A DNA stretch of 64,000 nucleotides, taken from Aestuariicoccus sp032586235 (GTDB taxonomy: Bacteria; Pseudomonadota; Alphaproteobacteria; Rhodobacterales; Rhodobacteraceae). The stretch covers positions 1-64,000 of the forward strand of contig NZ_JAWHTD010000012.1 in assembly GCF_032586235.1 (NCBI RefSeq), read 5' to 3'. Positions 33,820 through 42,878 of this stretch are shown piece after piece. The translations under genes were made by a program, and so were the position numbers. Within the stretch, counting starts at the first letter, position 1. Each line of letters opens with the position of its first letter. The notes below the pieces were generated by a model. It had not been told where the DNA came from, ran no database searches, and saw nothing but the letters and a program-made list of their open reading frames with translations.

Positions 33820-35961
33820 TTAGTCTGCGCTCTCTTTCTTCTTCTCCGGCGCGATTTCCTCGCCGGTTTCCTGATCGACGACCTTCATCGACAGGCGCAC
33901 CTTGCCGCGATCGTCAAAGCCAAGCAGCTTGACCTTCACGTCCTGGCCTTCCTTCAGAACGTCCGAAGGATGGTTCAGGCGGCGGTTCTCGATCTGGGAC
34001 ACGTGCACCAGACCGTCGCGCTTGCCGAAGAAGTTCACGAAGGCGCCGAAGTCGACGATCTTGACGACCGTGCCGTCGTAGATCTTGCCTTCCTCGGGCT
34101 CGGCCACGATCGAATAGATCATGTCATGTGCCTTCTTGATCGAGTCGGCGTTCGGCGAGGCGATCTTGATGATGCCCTCGTCGTTGATGTCGACCTTGGC
34201 GCCCGACACTTCGACGATCTCGCGGATGACTTTGCCGCCCGACCCGATCACTTCGCGGATCTTGTCGGTGGGCACCTGCATCGTTTCGATGCGCGGCGCG
34301 TGGACCGAGAAATCGCCAGCGCCGTCGAGCGCCTTGTTCATCTCGCCCAGGATGTGCATCCGGCCTTCCTTGGCCTGTGCCAGCGCCTTGGACATGATAT
34401 CGGGCGTGATGCCGGCGACCTTGATGTCCATCTGCAGCGAGGTGATGCCATTTTCCGTGCCCGCGACCTTGAAGTCCATGTCGCCGAGGTGATCCTCGTC
34501 GCCCAGGATGTCGGTCAGGATGGCGTAGGATCCGTCATCCTCGAGGATCAGACCCATGGCCACACCGGCCACGGCCGATTTCAGCGGAACGCCCGCATCC
34601 ATCATCGACAGCGACCCGCCGCAGACCGACGCCATCGAGCTCGAGCCGTTGGATTCGGTGATCTCGGACACGACGCGGATGGTGTAGGGGAAATCCGTCG
34701 CCGCCGGCAGAACCGCCTGCAACGCGCGCCACGCCAGCTTGCCGTGACCGATCTCGCGGCGGCCCGGAGGGCCCACGCGACCCGCTTCACCGACCGAATA
34801 GGGCGGGAAGTTGTAGTGCAGCAGGAAGTTCGAACGGAAGTTCCCGTGCAGCGCATCGATGATCTGCTCGTCGTCGCCGGTGCCCAGCGTGGTCACCACC
34901 AGACCCTGGGTTTCACCCCGGGTAAAGAGCGCCGAGCCATGCGTCCGCGGCAGGAAGCCGGTTTCGCAGACGATCGGGCGCACGGTGTCCAGCGCGCGGC
35001 CGTCGATCCGCTTGCCGGTCTTCACTACGTCGCCGCGCAGAACCGCCGCTTCGAGCTTTTTCATCGCCGAACCGAGGTTCGGATCCTCGAGCTGCTCTTC
35101 GCTCAGCGCGCCCTTGATGGCGGCCTTGGCTTCGGCCACGGCGGTGGTGCGCTGCTGCTTGTCGGTGATGGCATAGGCTGCGCGGATCTTGTCCTCGCCC
35201 GCGGCCTTCACCGCCTCGTAAAGCTCGGAATAATCCGGCGGCTGGAAGTCGAACGGCTCTTTCGCCGCCTCTTCGGCCAGGCTGATGATCAGGTCGACAA
35301 CCGGCTGTATCTGCTCGTGCGCGAAGGTCACGGCGCCCAGCATCTCTTCCTCGGTCAGTTCATAGGCCTCGGATTCGACCATCATCACGGCGTCCTTGGT
35401 GCCGGCAACCACCAGATCGAGGCGCTGATCGGGGTTGTTCTTGAGGTTCTGCATATCCTCGACCTCGGGGTTGAGGATGTATTCGCCATCCTCAAAGCCC
35501 ACGCGGCAGCCCGCGATCGGCCCCATGAAGGGCGCGCCCGAGATGGTCAGCGCCGCCGACGCGGCGATCATCGCCACGATGTCGGGATCGTTGACCAGAT
35601 CGTGGCTGAGCACGGTGCACATGACCAGCACTTCGTGCTTGAAGCCCGGCACGAACAGCGGACGAATCGGACGGTCGATCAGGCGCGCGGTCAGCGTTTC
35701 CTTTTCGGTCGGCCGCGCCTCGCGCTTGAAGAAGCCGCCAGGCACCTTGCCCGCGGCATAGTATTTTTCCTGGTAATGCACGGTCAGCGGAAAGAAATCC
35801 TGACCGGGCTTGGGTTCCTTGGCGAAGGTCACGTTGGCCATGACCGAGGTTTCGCCGAGGGTGGCGATGACAGAGCCATCCGCCTGGCGGGCAACCTTGC
35901 CCGTTTCCAGTGTGAGCGTTTCCTCGCCCCACTGCATGCTTTTCGTCGTAATGTTGAACAT
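33820..35961 (-). CDS. pnp: Polyribonucleotide nucleotidyltransferase (PNPase)
   Basis: A 713-residue 3'-to-5' phosphorolytic exoribonuclease of the RNA degradosome. Two RNase PH-like cores flank an alpha-helical linker: FFPLTVHYQEKYYAAGKVPG and RLIDRPIRPLFV in the first, FLPRTHGSALFTRGETQ in the second. The KH domain has VIGSGGKVIREI and the S1 domain VVKIVDFGAFVNFFGKRDGL. The ATG at 35961 gives AGGA at seven bases; ATG at 35964 is equally possible. Usually it follows rpsO directly; here a GH25 gene lies between. Confidence 0.97.
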   Translation of the reverse strand: MFNITTKSMQWGEETLTLETGKVARQADGSVIATLGETSVMANVTFAKEPKPGQDFFPLTVHYQEKYYAAGKVPGGFFKREARPTEKETLTARLIDRPIRPLFVPGFKHEVLVMCTVLSHDLVNDPDIVAMIAASAALTISGAPFMGPIAGCRVGFEDGEYILNPEVEDMQNLKNNPDQRLDLVVAGTKDAVMMVESEAYELTEEEMLGAVTFAHEQIQPVVDLIISLAEEAAKEPFDFQPPDYSELYEAVKAAGEDKIRAAYAITDKQQRTTAVAEAKAAIKGALSEEQLEDPNLGSAMKKLEAAVLRGDVVKTGKRIDGRALDTVRPIVCETGFLPRTHGSALFTRGETQGLVVTTLGTGDDEQIIDALHGNFRSNFLLHYNFPPYSVGEAGRVGPPGRREIGHGKLAWRALQAVLPAATDFPYTIRVVSEITESNGSSSMASVCGGSLSMMDAGVPLKSAVAGVAMGLILEDDGSYAILTDILGDEDHLGDMDFKVAGTENGITSLQMDIKVAGITPDIMSKALAQAKEGRMHILGEMNKALDGAGDFSVHAPRIETMQVPTDKIREVIGSGGKVIREIVEVSGAKVDINDEGIIKIASPNADSIKKAHDMIYSIVAEPEEGKIYDGTVVKIVDFGAFVNFFGKRDGLVHVSQIENRRLNHPSDVLKEGQDVKVKLLGFDDRGKVRLSMKVVDQETGEEIAPEKKKESAD

Positions 35962-36169
35962 CATCGTATCCTGTAGACGGGCACTCCCAGCCCCTGCCGG
36001 GTCCCGCGATTGATTGGCGGCCCCATTGCCGCCGACCCCTTCATCGTTCCATGCGCCGGGGTCAAAGCGTCACGTCTCAGATGACGTGGCCTTACAGCAA
36101 ATCGCAGGCATTTGAAACCGCAAAGCGCGCGTCCGTGTCAGGGCCGAAAGGCGCGGCCGGACGGGCGGC

Positions 36170-37342
36170 TCAGCGGTCCAGCAAACAAGCCCGCACCTGG
36201 TCGGGATCGGCCCCCGCCAGCAGGATATTGAGGTAATCCACCTGTTGCTGCGTCAGCTTGCCGCCGCCCAGATCGGACCGGCCCAGATCGAAGAACGCCG
36301 TCTTCTCCGACGCTGACAGATCGCGCGGTGCATCGCCGGCGGCGATGCGCGCCAGACGGCGCGGATCGGAGGTGTTGACCAGCACCCGCACCATCGCGAC
36401 GCCGCTGTCGTCCAGAGAGCCGAAGAGCGCACGCGCCAGATCGTAGATTTTCTTCAGCGTGTCGGCATCGGGGGCCGAAACCTCCGGGAATGCCTCGGTC
36501 ACGGTGCAGGCCGGGCCGGCGGCGGGCGTGGGGGCCGCCGCGTTGGTCACCGTGTCGCTGTCGGCATTGGCGACGTTGGCATCGACCGCGCCCGTGATGC
36601 CCGGCACCGTCGCGCGGTCGGTGAACTGCCAATACCGCCAGGTGAACCCGTCCATCAAATTGGGCGTGCCGGTGGCATAGCCGCCATAGCGCGACATCCA
36701 GATCGGATGTCCCTGCAACTGCGCCCCGGCGCTGCCCAGCCTTTCGGTCCACCAGTCCAGGTTTGTGTAGATGATCGGCACCTGCCCGGTCTCTTTCGCG
36801 ACCCGGTCCAGCCAGACCTTGGCCGCGTCGGCGACGGTGGCCGCGCTCTTGTCCGCCCAGCGGTCGGTGCCGTTCAGGTAATCCCATTCCAGGTCCAGAC
36901 AGGGGGCCAGCGCCTGCGCAACCCCGGCATCGTCGCGGGCCTTCAGATAGGCCTCGGCCTGGGCGTCGGCCGGCACGTTGGCATTGAGGAAATGATACGA
37001 CCCCACCGCCAGACCCTGCGCGGCGGCGGCCTTGATGTTGGCCACGAAACGCGGATCGCGATAGCTCTGCCCCTCGGTCGCCTTGACATAACAAAAACGC
37101 GGCCCGCTGCGCGCCAGCGCGGGCCAGTCGATCGTGCCCTGGTGGTGCGAGACGTCCACACCGAACCGGTGCGTCGGCGCAAGATCGTCGGGAAAGGTGA
37201 AATCGCGGGTCAACCCGGTCACCGGGCTGGCGGCGCCCGTGGCGGTACGGCGCTGGCCGCGCGACAACGTGTTTGGCCGGGTCTTGGCATCCTGCCCGGA
37301 CTGCCCGGACTGCCCGGACGCGGCCTTGAAATTCTGCGGCAT
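36170..37342 (-). CDS. Glycoside hydrolase family 25 lysozyme-like protein
   Basis: A 390-residue protein. The GH25 core (about residues 60-250) has FGVDVSHHQGTIDWPAL, FCYVKATEGQSYRDPRF, the catalytic Asp/Glu pair in PCLDLEWDYLNG, and WRYWQFTDRA, so it should cleave peptidoglycan glycan chains. A C-terminal region of about 110 residues (LKKIYDLARALFGSLDD, LTQQQVDYLNILLAGADPDQ) is of unknown role. No signal peptide is visible; a GQSGQSGQ stretch near residue 10 comes from a 9-bp tandem repeat. ATG 37342 was chosen because AGGAGG lies five bases upstream. Confidence 0.85.
   Translation of the reverse strand: MPQNFKAASGQSGQSGQDAKTRPNTLSRGQRRTATGAASPVTGLTRDFTFPDDLAPTHRFGVDVSHHQGTIDWPALARSGPRFCYVKATEGQSYRDPRFVANIKAAAAQGLAVGSYHFLNANVPADAQAEAYLKARDDAGVAQALAPCLDLEWDYLNGTDRWADKSAATVADAAKVWLDRVAKETGQVPIIYTNLDWWTERLGSAGAQLQGHPIWMSRYGGYATGTPNLMDGFTWRYWQFTDRATVPGITGAVDANVANADSDTVTNAAAPTPAAGPACTVTEAFPEVSAPDADTLKKIYDLARALFGSLDDSGVAMVRVLVNTSDPRRLARIAAGDAPRDLSASEKTAFFDLGRSDLGGGKLTQQQVDYLNILLAGADPDQVRACLLDR
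37292..37318. repeat. Three tandem 9-bp copies of CTGCCCGGA
   Basis: Three perfect head-to-tail copies (37292-37300, 37301-37309, 37310-37318) lie in the N-terminal codons of the GH25 gene and encode Ser-Gly-Gln repeats on the minus strand. Changes in copy number would stay in frame. Confidence 0.85.
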
Positions 37343-37432
37343 GAACACCTCCTGGAAACACCGGAAAGTGTAGCACGTCCCCCGCGCTCTCCCTATAGGT
37401 CAAGCGCGGTCGATATGCCGCGCGCGCCACGC

Positions 37433-37461
37433 AAAACGCCCGCTCGGAAACCGGCGGGCGT
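37433..37461 (-). terminator. Intrinsic terminator of rpsO
   Basis: ACGCCCGC pairs with GCGGGCGT, with an inner CGG-AAA-CCG extension, 34 bases after the rpsO stop. A short T-run follows on the minus strand (AAAA at 37433-37436 on plus). Confidence 0.75.
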
Positions 37462-37494
37462 CAGCGTCGTTGGAATATGTTGGCAGCCTGGCGC

Positions 37495-37764
37495 TTAGCG
37501 GCGGATGCCCAGACGCTTGATCAGGTCCTGATAGCGCGCTTCGTCCTTGGACTTGGTGTAGTCCAGCAGCTTGCGGCGCTGTGCGACCAGTTTCAGAAGG
37601 CCACGGCGCGAGTGGTTGTCCTTCTTGTGGGTCTTGAAATGCTCGGTCAGGGTGCTGATGCGGCTGGTGAGGATGGCGACCTGAACCTCGGGCGAACCGG
37701 TGTCGCCGTCCTTGGTCGCGAATTCTTTCATCAGGCGCGTTTTTTCTTCGGCAGTGATCGACAT
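37495..37764 (-). CDS. rpsO: 30S ribosomal protein S15
   Basis: An 89-residue protein with the standard S15 sequence: MSITAEEKTRLMKEFATKDG, DTGSPEVQVAILTSRISTLT, THKKDNHSRRGLLKLVAQRR and YQDLIKRLGIRR at the end. It binds 16S rRNA in the platform of the small subunit. Length is exactly that of the family. The ATG has AAAGGAGA upstream. It lies upstream of the GH25 and pnp genes on the same strand but has its own terminator. Confidence 0.98.
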   Translation of the reverse strand: MSITAEEKTRLMKEFATKDGDTGSPEVQVAILTSRISTLTEHFKTHKKDNHSRRGLLKLVAQRRKLLDYTKSKDEARYQDLIKRLGIRR

Positions 37765-37915
37765 CGGGGTCTCCTTTGCTAAGGTTTGAGGGATGGCGCA
37801 AGCCGGGATGTCGTCCAGCAAGGCCCATGGAGAGCTCCGCCCGTCACGAGCGGATGCGCGCGTTTAGGGCATCGCGATGAGGATGTAAAGGGGCGGTCCC
37901 GGGGTTCGGAACGCC

Positions 37916-38911
37916 CTAGCCGACCGGCAGCACCCCGGCCGCGCTTTCGCCAACCAGAACAATCTGATCCGCGGCGGGCGCACCGGCGGTAGGCAAGAGT
38001 GCCAGCACGTCACCGTTCACCAGAACTTCGGTGATCTCGGGGTCGGTCTCCGAGAGGCGCATCTCAAGTTCCAGTTCGGTGTCCGCGTCGGCGCCGCTGT
38101 CGTCGAAGACGACCAGCAGGCGATCCTCGGCATGGTCGAAATCGCGCAGGTCGGCGGCGGTGTCGATCTGGCCTTCGGTCAACTGAAAGATGTCTGCATC
38201 GTCCCCACCCGAGACAGTGTCGCCGTTCCCCGCTACCAGATGATCGGCGCCGTTTCCGCCGTTCAAGAAATCGCCCGGCCCGCCGGTGCCGAACGTGCCC
38301 AGCAGCAGATCGTCCCCATCGCCGCCAAAGAGCGCGTCCTGCCCGGCCCCGCCCATCAGCGTGTCGTTGCCTTCGCGGCCGTTCAGACCGTCGTCGCCAT
38401 CGCCGCCGCGCAGGATGTCGTCGCCCAGCCCGCCCTCAAGGCTGTCGGCGCCCGACCCGCCCTGCATGTCATCGTCGCCGCCATGACCGAACAGCGCGTC
38501 GTCACCGTCGCCGCCCAGCATCAGATCGGCGCCGCCCTCGCCGTGCAGGGTGTCGTTATCCGCGCCGCCCGACAGGGTATCGGCGCCGTCCCCGCCCAGC
38601 ATCTCATCGTCGCCGCCAAGACCCGAGAGCAGATCGTCGCCCTCCTCTCCGGACATCAGATCGGTCTGCGCGCCGCCGGTCAGTTCGTCGCCGTCACCGG
38701 ACCCCTGTGCGATCTGGTTGGCGCTGGCCGCCGCGCCCTGATCGACAGCCGCAAGGTCCAGAATGGTCTGGTCCGAGCCCGCATCCACGGTCGCATCCAG
38801 CGACTCGTCGGGGGTTTCATCCGGATCGTCTTCGTCATCCGAAGAGCCCGTGCCGACGAACGCGACCGACCCCACCAGCATCATACCCATCAAACCTGCA
38901 AGCCACAGCAT
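37916..38911 (-). CDS. Membrane-anchored RTX-type calcium-binding protein
   Basis: A 331-residue protein. A hydrophobic N-terminus (MLWLAGLMGMMLVGSVAFVG, about residues 1-20) reads as a signal anchor, then an acidic stretch (DDEDDPDETPDE). About residues 75-235 are GGxGxDxxx repeats (LSGLGGDDEMLGGDGADTLS, MLGGDGDDALFGHGGDDDM) forming calcium-binding beta-rolls. The C-terminal about 90 residues (FQLTEGQIDTAADLRDFDHA, ITEVLVNGDVLALL) resemble the end domains of such proteins. An N-terminal anchor argues against type I secretion; display in the periplasm is likely. ATG 38911 is chosen because AAGGA lies upstream; GTG 38926 is alternative. Confidence 0.82.
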   Translation of the reverse strand: MLWLAGLMGMMLVGSVAFVGTGSSDDEDDPDETPDESLDATVDAGSDQTILDLAAVDQGAAASANQIAQGSGDGDELTGGAQTDLMSGEEGDDLLSGLGGDDEMLGGDGADTLSGGADNDTLHGEGGADLMLGGDGDDALFGHGGDDDMQGGSGADSLEGGLGDDILRGGDGDDGLNGREGNDTLMGGAGQDALFGGDGDDLLLGTFGTGGPGDFLNGGNGADHLVAGNGDTVSGGDDADIFQLTEGQIDTAADLRDFDHAEDRLLVVFDDSGADADTELELEMRLSETDPEITEVLVNGDVLALLPTAGAPAADQIVLVGESAAGVLPVG

Positions 38912-39013
38912 CGCCGTGTCCTTCACACCATCACCAGCGCGTACTATCCGTCATGCCAGGACCCCGATCAACGCGTTTCGAAGCTTTGGGTTAACGATAC
39001 TTTGACCCGCGCC

Positions 39014-39544
39014 TCAGCGCTCGCCCGGCGTGGCATAGCGCGCGGCCAGCGGCCTCGGCGCGGGCTGACGGGCATAGCTGACGTACAAAGGATGGCGCGG
39101 ATGCCCGGCCTTGGTCAGCCCCAGATGCAGGGTCTGCGGCGGCAACAGAGGCGCGACCTCGGCCGCGCGGCCCAAGAGTGCGCCATGCACGCCCCATGCG
39201 GCGATCACGTCGCGCGCGCCCCCGCACCATTCCACCAGGATCGCATCGTTTTCGGCCCCGACCGGATCGGCGGCGCGGCGCAGATCGGCGGGCTGCGTCG
39301 CGCGGAACGCGAAGAGGTTGACGATCCGCAAGCCGCCATAGCCCATCGCCCGCGCCCGCCGTTCGCAGCGTTCGATGGTCGGGTCGTTGCGCAATTCCGT
39401 CGCGGTCGAGGGGTTGAGCATGACAAAGGCGAGCGCCCCGTGGCCGCTGTCCCAGACGCGCTCCAGCCCATAGCGATAAGCCTCGCACTCGGAATAGAGC
39501 GCCAGCGACGCGCTGTCGTCGGACCGGTGCCGCCGCTCGATCAC
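39014..39544 (-). CDS. DUF1643 domain protein
   Basis: A 176-residue protein with LAFVMLNPSTATELRNDPTI and MGYGGLRIVNLFAFRATQPA, the two signature blocks of DUF1643, plus VIAAWGVHGALLGRA. Function is unknown; relatives are scattered among bacteria and phages. The start is GTG at 39544, nine bases after the truB stop, so it is probably co-transcribed with truB. Confidence 0.85.
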   Translation of the reverse strand: MIERRHRSDDSASLALYSECEAYRYGLERVWDSGHGALAFVMLNPSTATELRNDPTIERCERRARAMGYGGLRIVNLFAFRATQPADLRRAADPVGAENDAILVEWCGGARDVIAAWGVHGALLGRAAEVAPLLPPQTLHLGLTKAGHPRHPLYVSYARQPAPRPLAARYATPGER

Positions 39545-39553
39545 CGCCCAGTC

Positions 39554-40462
39554 TCAGCCATGGTTGAAGACGCGGGTGGGATGCAGCGCGCCAGCCTTGA
39601 ACACGCCGACTGCGACGGCATGGCCGTCGAGCGCGGCCCAGGCCTCTTCGCCGTATTCGACGTCGGACCCGATCACCAGCCCCGGATTGCCGTGGCGCAG
39701 CCTGGCCGCGGCCTCGGGCGTGCAGGAAAGCTGCGGCAGATCCGCCAGCCCCTCCTCGACCGGGCGCAGATAGGTGTCCAGATCGGGCGTCCTGGCCATC
39801 GCTTCGATCTGGTCGAGCGTCAGGCCGTCCTCGGCGTCGAAGGGCCCCGACCAGACCCGGCGCAGGCGCACGACATGGCCGTAACAGCCCAAAGCCTTGC
39901 CCAAGTCGCGCGCGATGGACCGGACATAGCCGCCCTTGCCGCAGGTCATTTCCAGCTCGACGTGGTCGGGATCGGGGCGGCCGGTCATGACCAGTTCCTC
40001 GACCCACAGCGGACGCGCCGCCAGCTCCATCTCTTCGCCGTCGCGAGCGCGCTTGTAGGCGCGCTCGCCGTCGATCTTGACGGCGGAAAACTGCGGCGGG
40101 ACCTGTTCGATGTCGCCGACGAACTGGTGCAGCGCCTCCTTGATCTCGTCATCGGTCGGGCGGGCGTCGCTTTCGGCGATCACCTCGCCCTCGGCGTCAT
40201 CGGTGTTGGTCGCCTGCCCCAGCCGCACCAGAAAGCGATAAGCCTTCAGCGCATCGGTCACGTAAGGCACCGTCTTGGTCGCCTCGCCCAGCGCGATGGC
40301 CAGCACGCCGGTCGCCTCGGGGTCGAGCGTGCCCGCGTGCCCGGCCTTCTTGGCCGAGAACGCCCAGCGCACCTTGTTGACCACAGCGGTCGAGGTCATG
40401 CCGGCGGGCTTGTCCACCACCAGCCAGCCCGAAATGTCCCGTCCCTTGCGCGCGCGTCCCAT
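39554..40462 (-). CDS. truB: tRNA pseudouridine(55) synthase
   Basis: A 302-residue enzyme modifying uridine 55 in the T-loop of tRNAs. GWLVVDKPAGMTSTAVVNKV and KAGHAGTLDPEATGVLAIAL contain the catalytic Asp (in GTLDP). YRFLVRLGQATNTDDAEGEV and CGKGGYVRSIARDLGKALG are further TruB signatures, and a C-terminal PUA-like part ends the protein. Full length. It lies upstream of DUF1643 and 51 bases downstream of the MATE gene. Confidence 0.96.
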   Translation of the reverse strand: MGRARKGRDISGWLVVDKPAGMTSTAVVNKVRWAFSAKKAGHAGTLDPEATGVLAIALGEATKTVPYVTDALKAYRFLVRLGQATNTDDAEGEVIAESDARPTDDEIKEALHQFVGDIEQVPPQFSAVKIDGERAYKRARDGEEMELAARPLWVEELVMTGRPDPDHVELEMTCGKGGYVRSIARDLGKALGCYGHVVRLRRVWSGPFDAEDGLTLDQIEAMARTPDLDTYLRPVEEGLADLPQLSCTPEAAARLRHGNPGLVIGSDVEYGEEAWAALDGHAVAVGVFKAGALHPTRVFNHG

Positions 40463-40513
40463 ATTCCACCCTTACGTCAGAGGGCGGCGGGGTAGCAACG
40501 CGGGCGGGTGGTG

Positions 40514-41887
40514 TCAATTGACCGTAAGCCGCGCGACCGGCGGCGCGCTTGTCGACAGCAACCCGACCGCGCGCGCTGCGATCAGCGCGCCCCAGGCCGC
40601 CAGCAGGTTCGCCAGCAGCGCCGCCGCCAGGATGCCCGCAAAGCCGAAGGCCCAGACCCCGGCCCATGCCAGCGGCACATAGACCAGCGCGATCCGTGCC
40701 GCCGAGAGGCCCATCGACCAAAGCGCCCGGTCCCGCGCGTTCATCGCTGCGTTGGCGGTCACCAGAATGCCGTAGCCAAAGAACCCCAGGCTGACGATCC
40801 GCAGATATTGCGCGGCAAAGCCCGACGCATCCGAGCCGTCGGTCATGAGCCGCGCCAGCGGGTCGGCAAAAATCCAAAGAACTGCGCTCAGAGCGGCGCC
40901 GTATCCGACGCATATCCCGAAGGTCAAAGCCGTTGCCGCCTGGGCGCGCGCCCGGTTCTCCGCGCCCCAGGCCTGCCCCACCACCGGGCCGATGCCGGCC
41001 GAAAGCGCCAACATCGGGACGAAGAGCAGCGATTGCACCCGCGTCGCCGCGCCGAACCCCGCCACCGCGGCGTCGCCCAGCGTGGCCACCGCCCCGGTCA
41101 CCAGCGCCATGCCCGCCGGGTTGATCGCGTTGGACAGCGCGGCGGGGCCGCCGATGCGCGTTACACGCCGGAAGGTGTCGCCGATCCCGTCGAGCGCGCG
41201 CATGTTCAGGCAGAGCCTCCCGGACCGCACCGCAAAGACCGCCAGCCCCGCAAAGGCCAGAACCCGCGCCGCGAATGTGGCCACGCCCGCGCCTTCGATC
41301 CCCAGCCCAGGAACCGGGCCGAACCCAAAGATGAAGAGCGGGTTAAGCGCGATATTCATCAGCGATTGCGATAGCATCACCGCCGCCGCGATCCGGCTTT
41401 CGCCGCCCGCCCGGTAAACGGCGTTGAGCGCCATGCCCCCGGCCATGAACGGAAAGCTGAGGCACCACCACGGCATGTAGGCCAGAACGCCCTCCAGCAC
41501 CGCGCTGCGCGCACCCATCGCGGCGAAGAGTACCGGGGCGAGCAGAAAGACCAGCGCCGCGGCCAGCGACGCCAGAACGGACGCATAGAGCAAGGAATGC
41601 AGCGCAAGCCGGGCCGACCGGCCGTCATCGCCGCCCGAGCGGCCAAGCGCCTGGCTGACCACGGCTGACGTCCCCGCCCCCAGCCCGATCGACAGCGAGG
41701 TGACGGCGACGATCACCGGATAGATGAAACCGATGGCGCTCAGCGCGGTCTCGCCCGCGCGCGCCAGGAAATAGGCATCGGCAAGCCCCACGCTCAGCAC
41801 CCCGAGGATACCGATTGTCATGGGGGCCGAGACGCGCCACAGGGCGCGCCCGACGGGGCCTTCGTTCAGATCTCTGGTGGCGCTCAT
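40514..41887 (-). CDS. MATE family efflux transporter
   Basis: A 457-residue polytopic membrane protein with about 12 hydrophobic segments in two homologous halves (SVGLADAYFLARAGETALSA near the N-terminus, AIGFIYPVIVAVTSLSIGLG, and GPAALSNAINPAGMALVTGA in the second half). MATE pumps export cationic drugs or metabolites using Na+ or H+ gradients. The substrate is not predictable. The start MSATRDLNEG was preferred; a short upstream extension is Arg-rich and lacks a binding site. Confidence 0.9.
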   Translation of the reverse strand: MSATRDLNEGPVGRALWRVSAPMTIGILGVLSVGLADAYFLARAGETALSAIGFIYPVIVAVTSLSIGLGAGTSAVVSQALGRSGGDDGRSARLALHSLLYASVLASLAAALVFLLAPVLFAAMGARSAVLEGVLAYMPWWCLSFPFMAGGMALNAVYRAGGESRIAAAVMLSQSLMNIALNPLFIFGFGPVPGLGIEGAGVATFAARVLAFAGLAVFAVRSGRLCLNMRALDGIGDTFRRVTRIGGPAALSNAINPAGMALVTGAVATLGDAAVAGFGAATRVQSLLFVPMLALSAGIGPVVGQAWGAENRARAQAATALTFGICVGYGAALSAVLWIFADPLARLMTDGSDASGFAAQYLRIVSLGFFGYGILVTANAAMNARDRALWSMGLSAARIALVYVPLAWAGVWAFGFAGILAAALLANLLAAWGALIAARAVGLLSTSAPPVARLTVN

Positions 41888-41953
41888 GCGTTGCCTGCCT
41901 CGTTGCATTGGACGCTTTCCAACGCATCGGGCCGTCAAACGTTCCGGTAGGGC

Positions 41954-42835
41954 TTAGCCCGGGTCCTTGGCCAGCGCCAGCGTGGTGTCGCGCAGCCAGC
42001 CGACGAATTCGCGCTGGGTGCCGTGCCACTTGCGCACCTCGTCGGGCAGGATCGGCCGACCGACCACCGGCGCCTGCGGCTTGCGGCAGGCGTGCACCAC
42101 CTCGTGGATCAAGAGCCCCTGGCGCAGCGTCGGCGACACCTGGTTGGCCATCTGGTACCAACGCGAGTTCTGGCCGGGGAAGTAGATCGGCACCACGGTC
42201 GCGCCAGAGCGCTGGATCATCTTGGCGGTGAACGGGTTCCAGCCCGCCTCGATCGCCGGGCCGAACATCGTCTCGGACGAGGCCACGACACCGGACGGAA
42301 AGAGCACGATCACGCCCTCGGCCTTGAGATGCTCCATCGCTCGGGCGCGCATCTGAAGGCTTTGTTCACGCGCGTCTTCCTCATGCGGGAAGGGCACCGG
42401 GATCATGAATTCCTCGATCTCGTCGACCCCGGTCAGCAGCGAGCGGGTGAGGATCCTGTAATCTGTACGCACACGGCCGATCAGTTCGGCCAGGATCATG
42501 CCGTCGACCAGCCCGTGCGGGTGATTGGCCACCACGATCACCGGCCCGGTCTTGGGGATGCGCGCGATCTGCTCGGGCGGGGTGCGCAGCTCGATCCCCA
42601 TGATATCAAGGGCCTGACGCCAGAACGCCTGACCGGTCGCCGGGCCCATCCGCTCAAACCGGCGCACCATGCGAAGAAGCGGGATTTTGCCCGTCAACCA
42701 CTCCATCGTGCGGATGGTGTTGGCCTTCCACGGGTTCGTGAAGGTGTTGGCGTAGCTCAGCTTGCGCTTGTCATAGGGGACAGCGTCGGTCTTGGGCCCA
42801 GTCTTCACGGCAGAGGCTTGATAGATATCTATCAT
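41954..42835 (-). CDS. Lysophospholipid acyltransferase (PlsC-like) family protein
   Basis: A 293-residue acyltransferase. The catalytic HX4D box is VIVVANHPHGLVDGMILAEL, and VIVLFPSGVVASSETMFGPA is the glycerophosphate-binding block. A further conserved segment is IQRSGATVVPIYFPGQNSRW. It probably acylates a lysophospholipid or an ornithine-lipid precursor at the inner membrane; which one is unknown. The start MIDIYQAS was chosen for ATAGG upstream and because the longer frame reads as non-coding. Confidence 0.85.
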   Translation of the reverse strand: MIDIYQASAVKTGPKTDAVPYDKRKLSYANTFTNPWKANTIRTMEWLTGKIPLLRMVRRFERMGPATGQAFWRQALDIMGIELRTPPEQIARIPKTGPVIVVANHPHGLVDGMILAELIGRVRTDYRILTRSLLTGVDEIEEFMIPVPFPHEEDAREQSLQMRARAMEHLKAEGVIVLFPSGVVASSETMFGPAIEAGWNPFTAKMIQRSGATVVPIYFPGQNSRWYQMANQVSPTLRQGLLIHEVVHACRKPQAPVVGRPILPDEVRKWHGTQREFVGWLRDTTLALAKDPG

Positions 42836-42878
42836 AATGCCTATGGGTCCAACTCCTTCACACGAGGGGCGGCATCCC

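Noticed and set aside
36138..37430. 430-codon minus-strand frame overlapping the GH25 gene in another frame
   Set aside because: The alternative frame has the GH25 catalytic motifs and AGGAGG upstream; this one is Gly/Arg/Ala-rich and motif-free.
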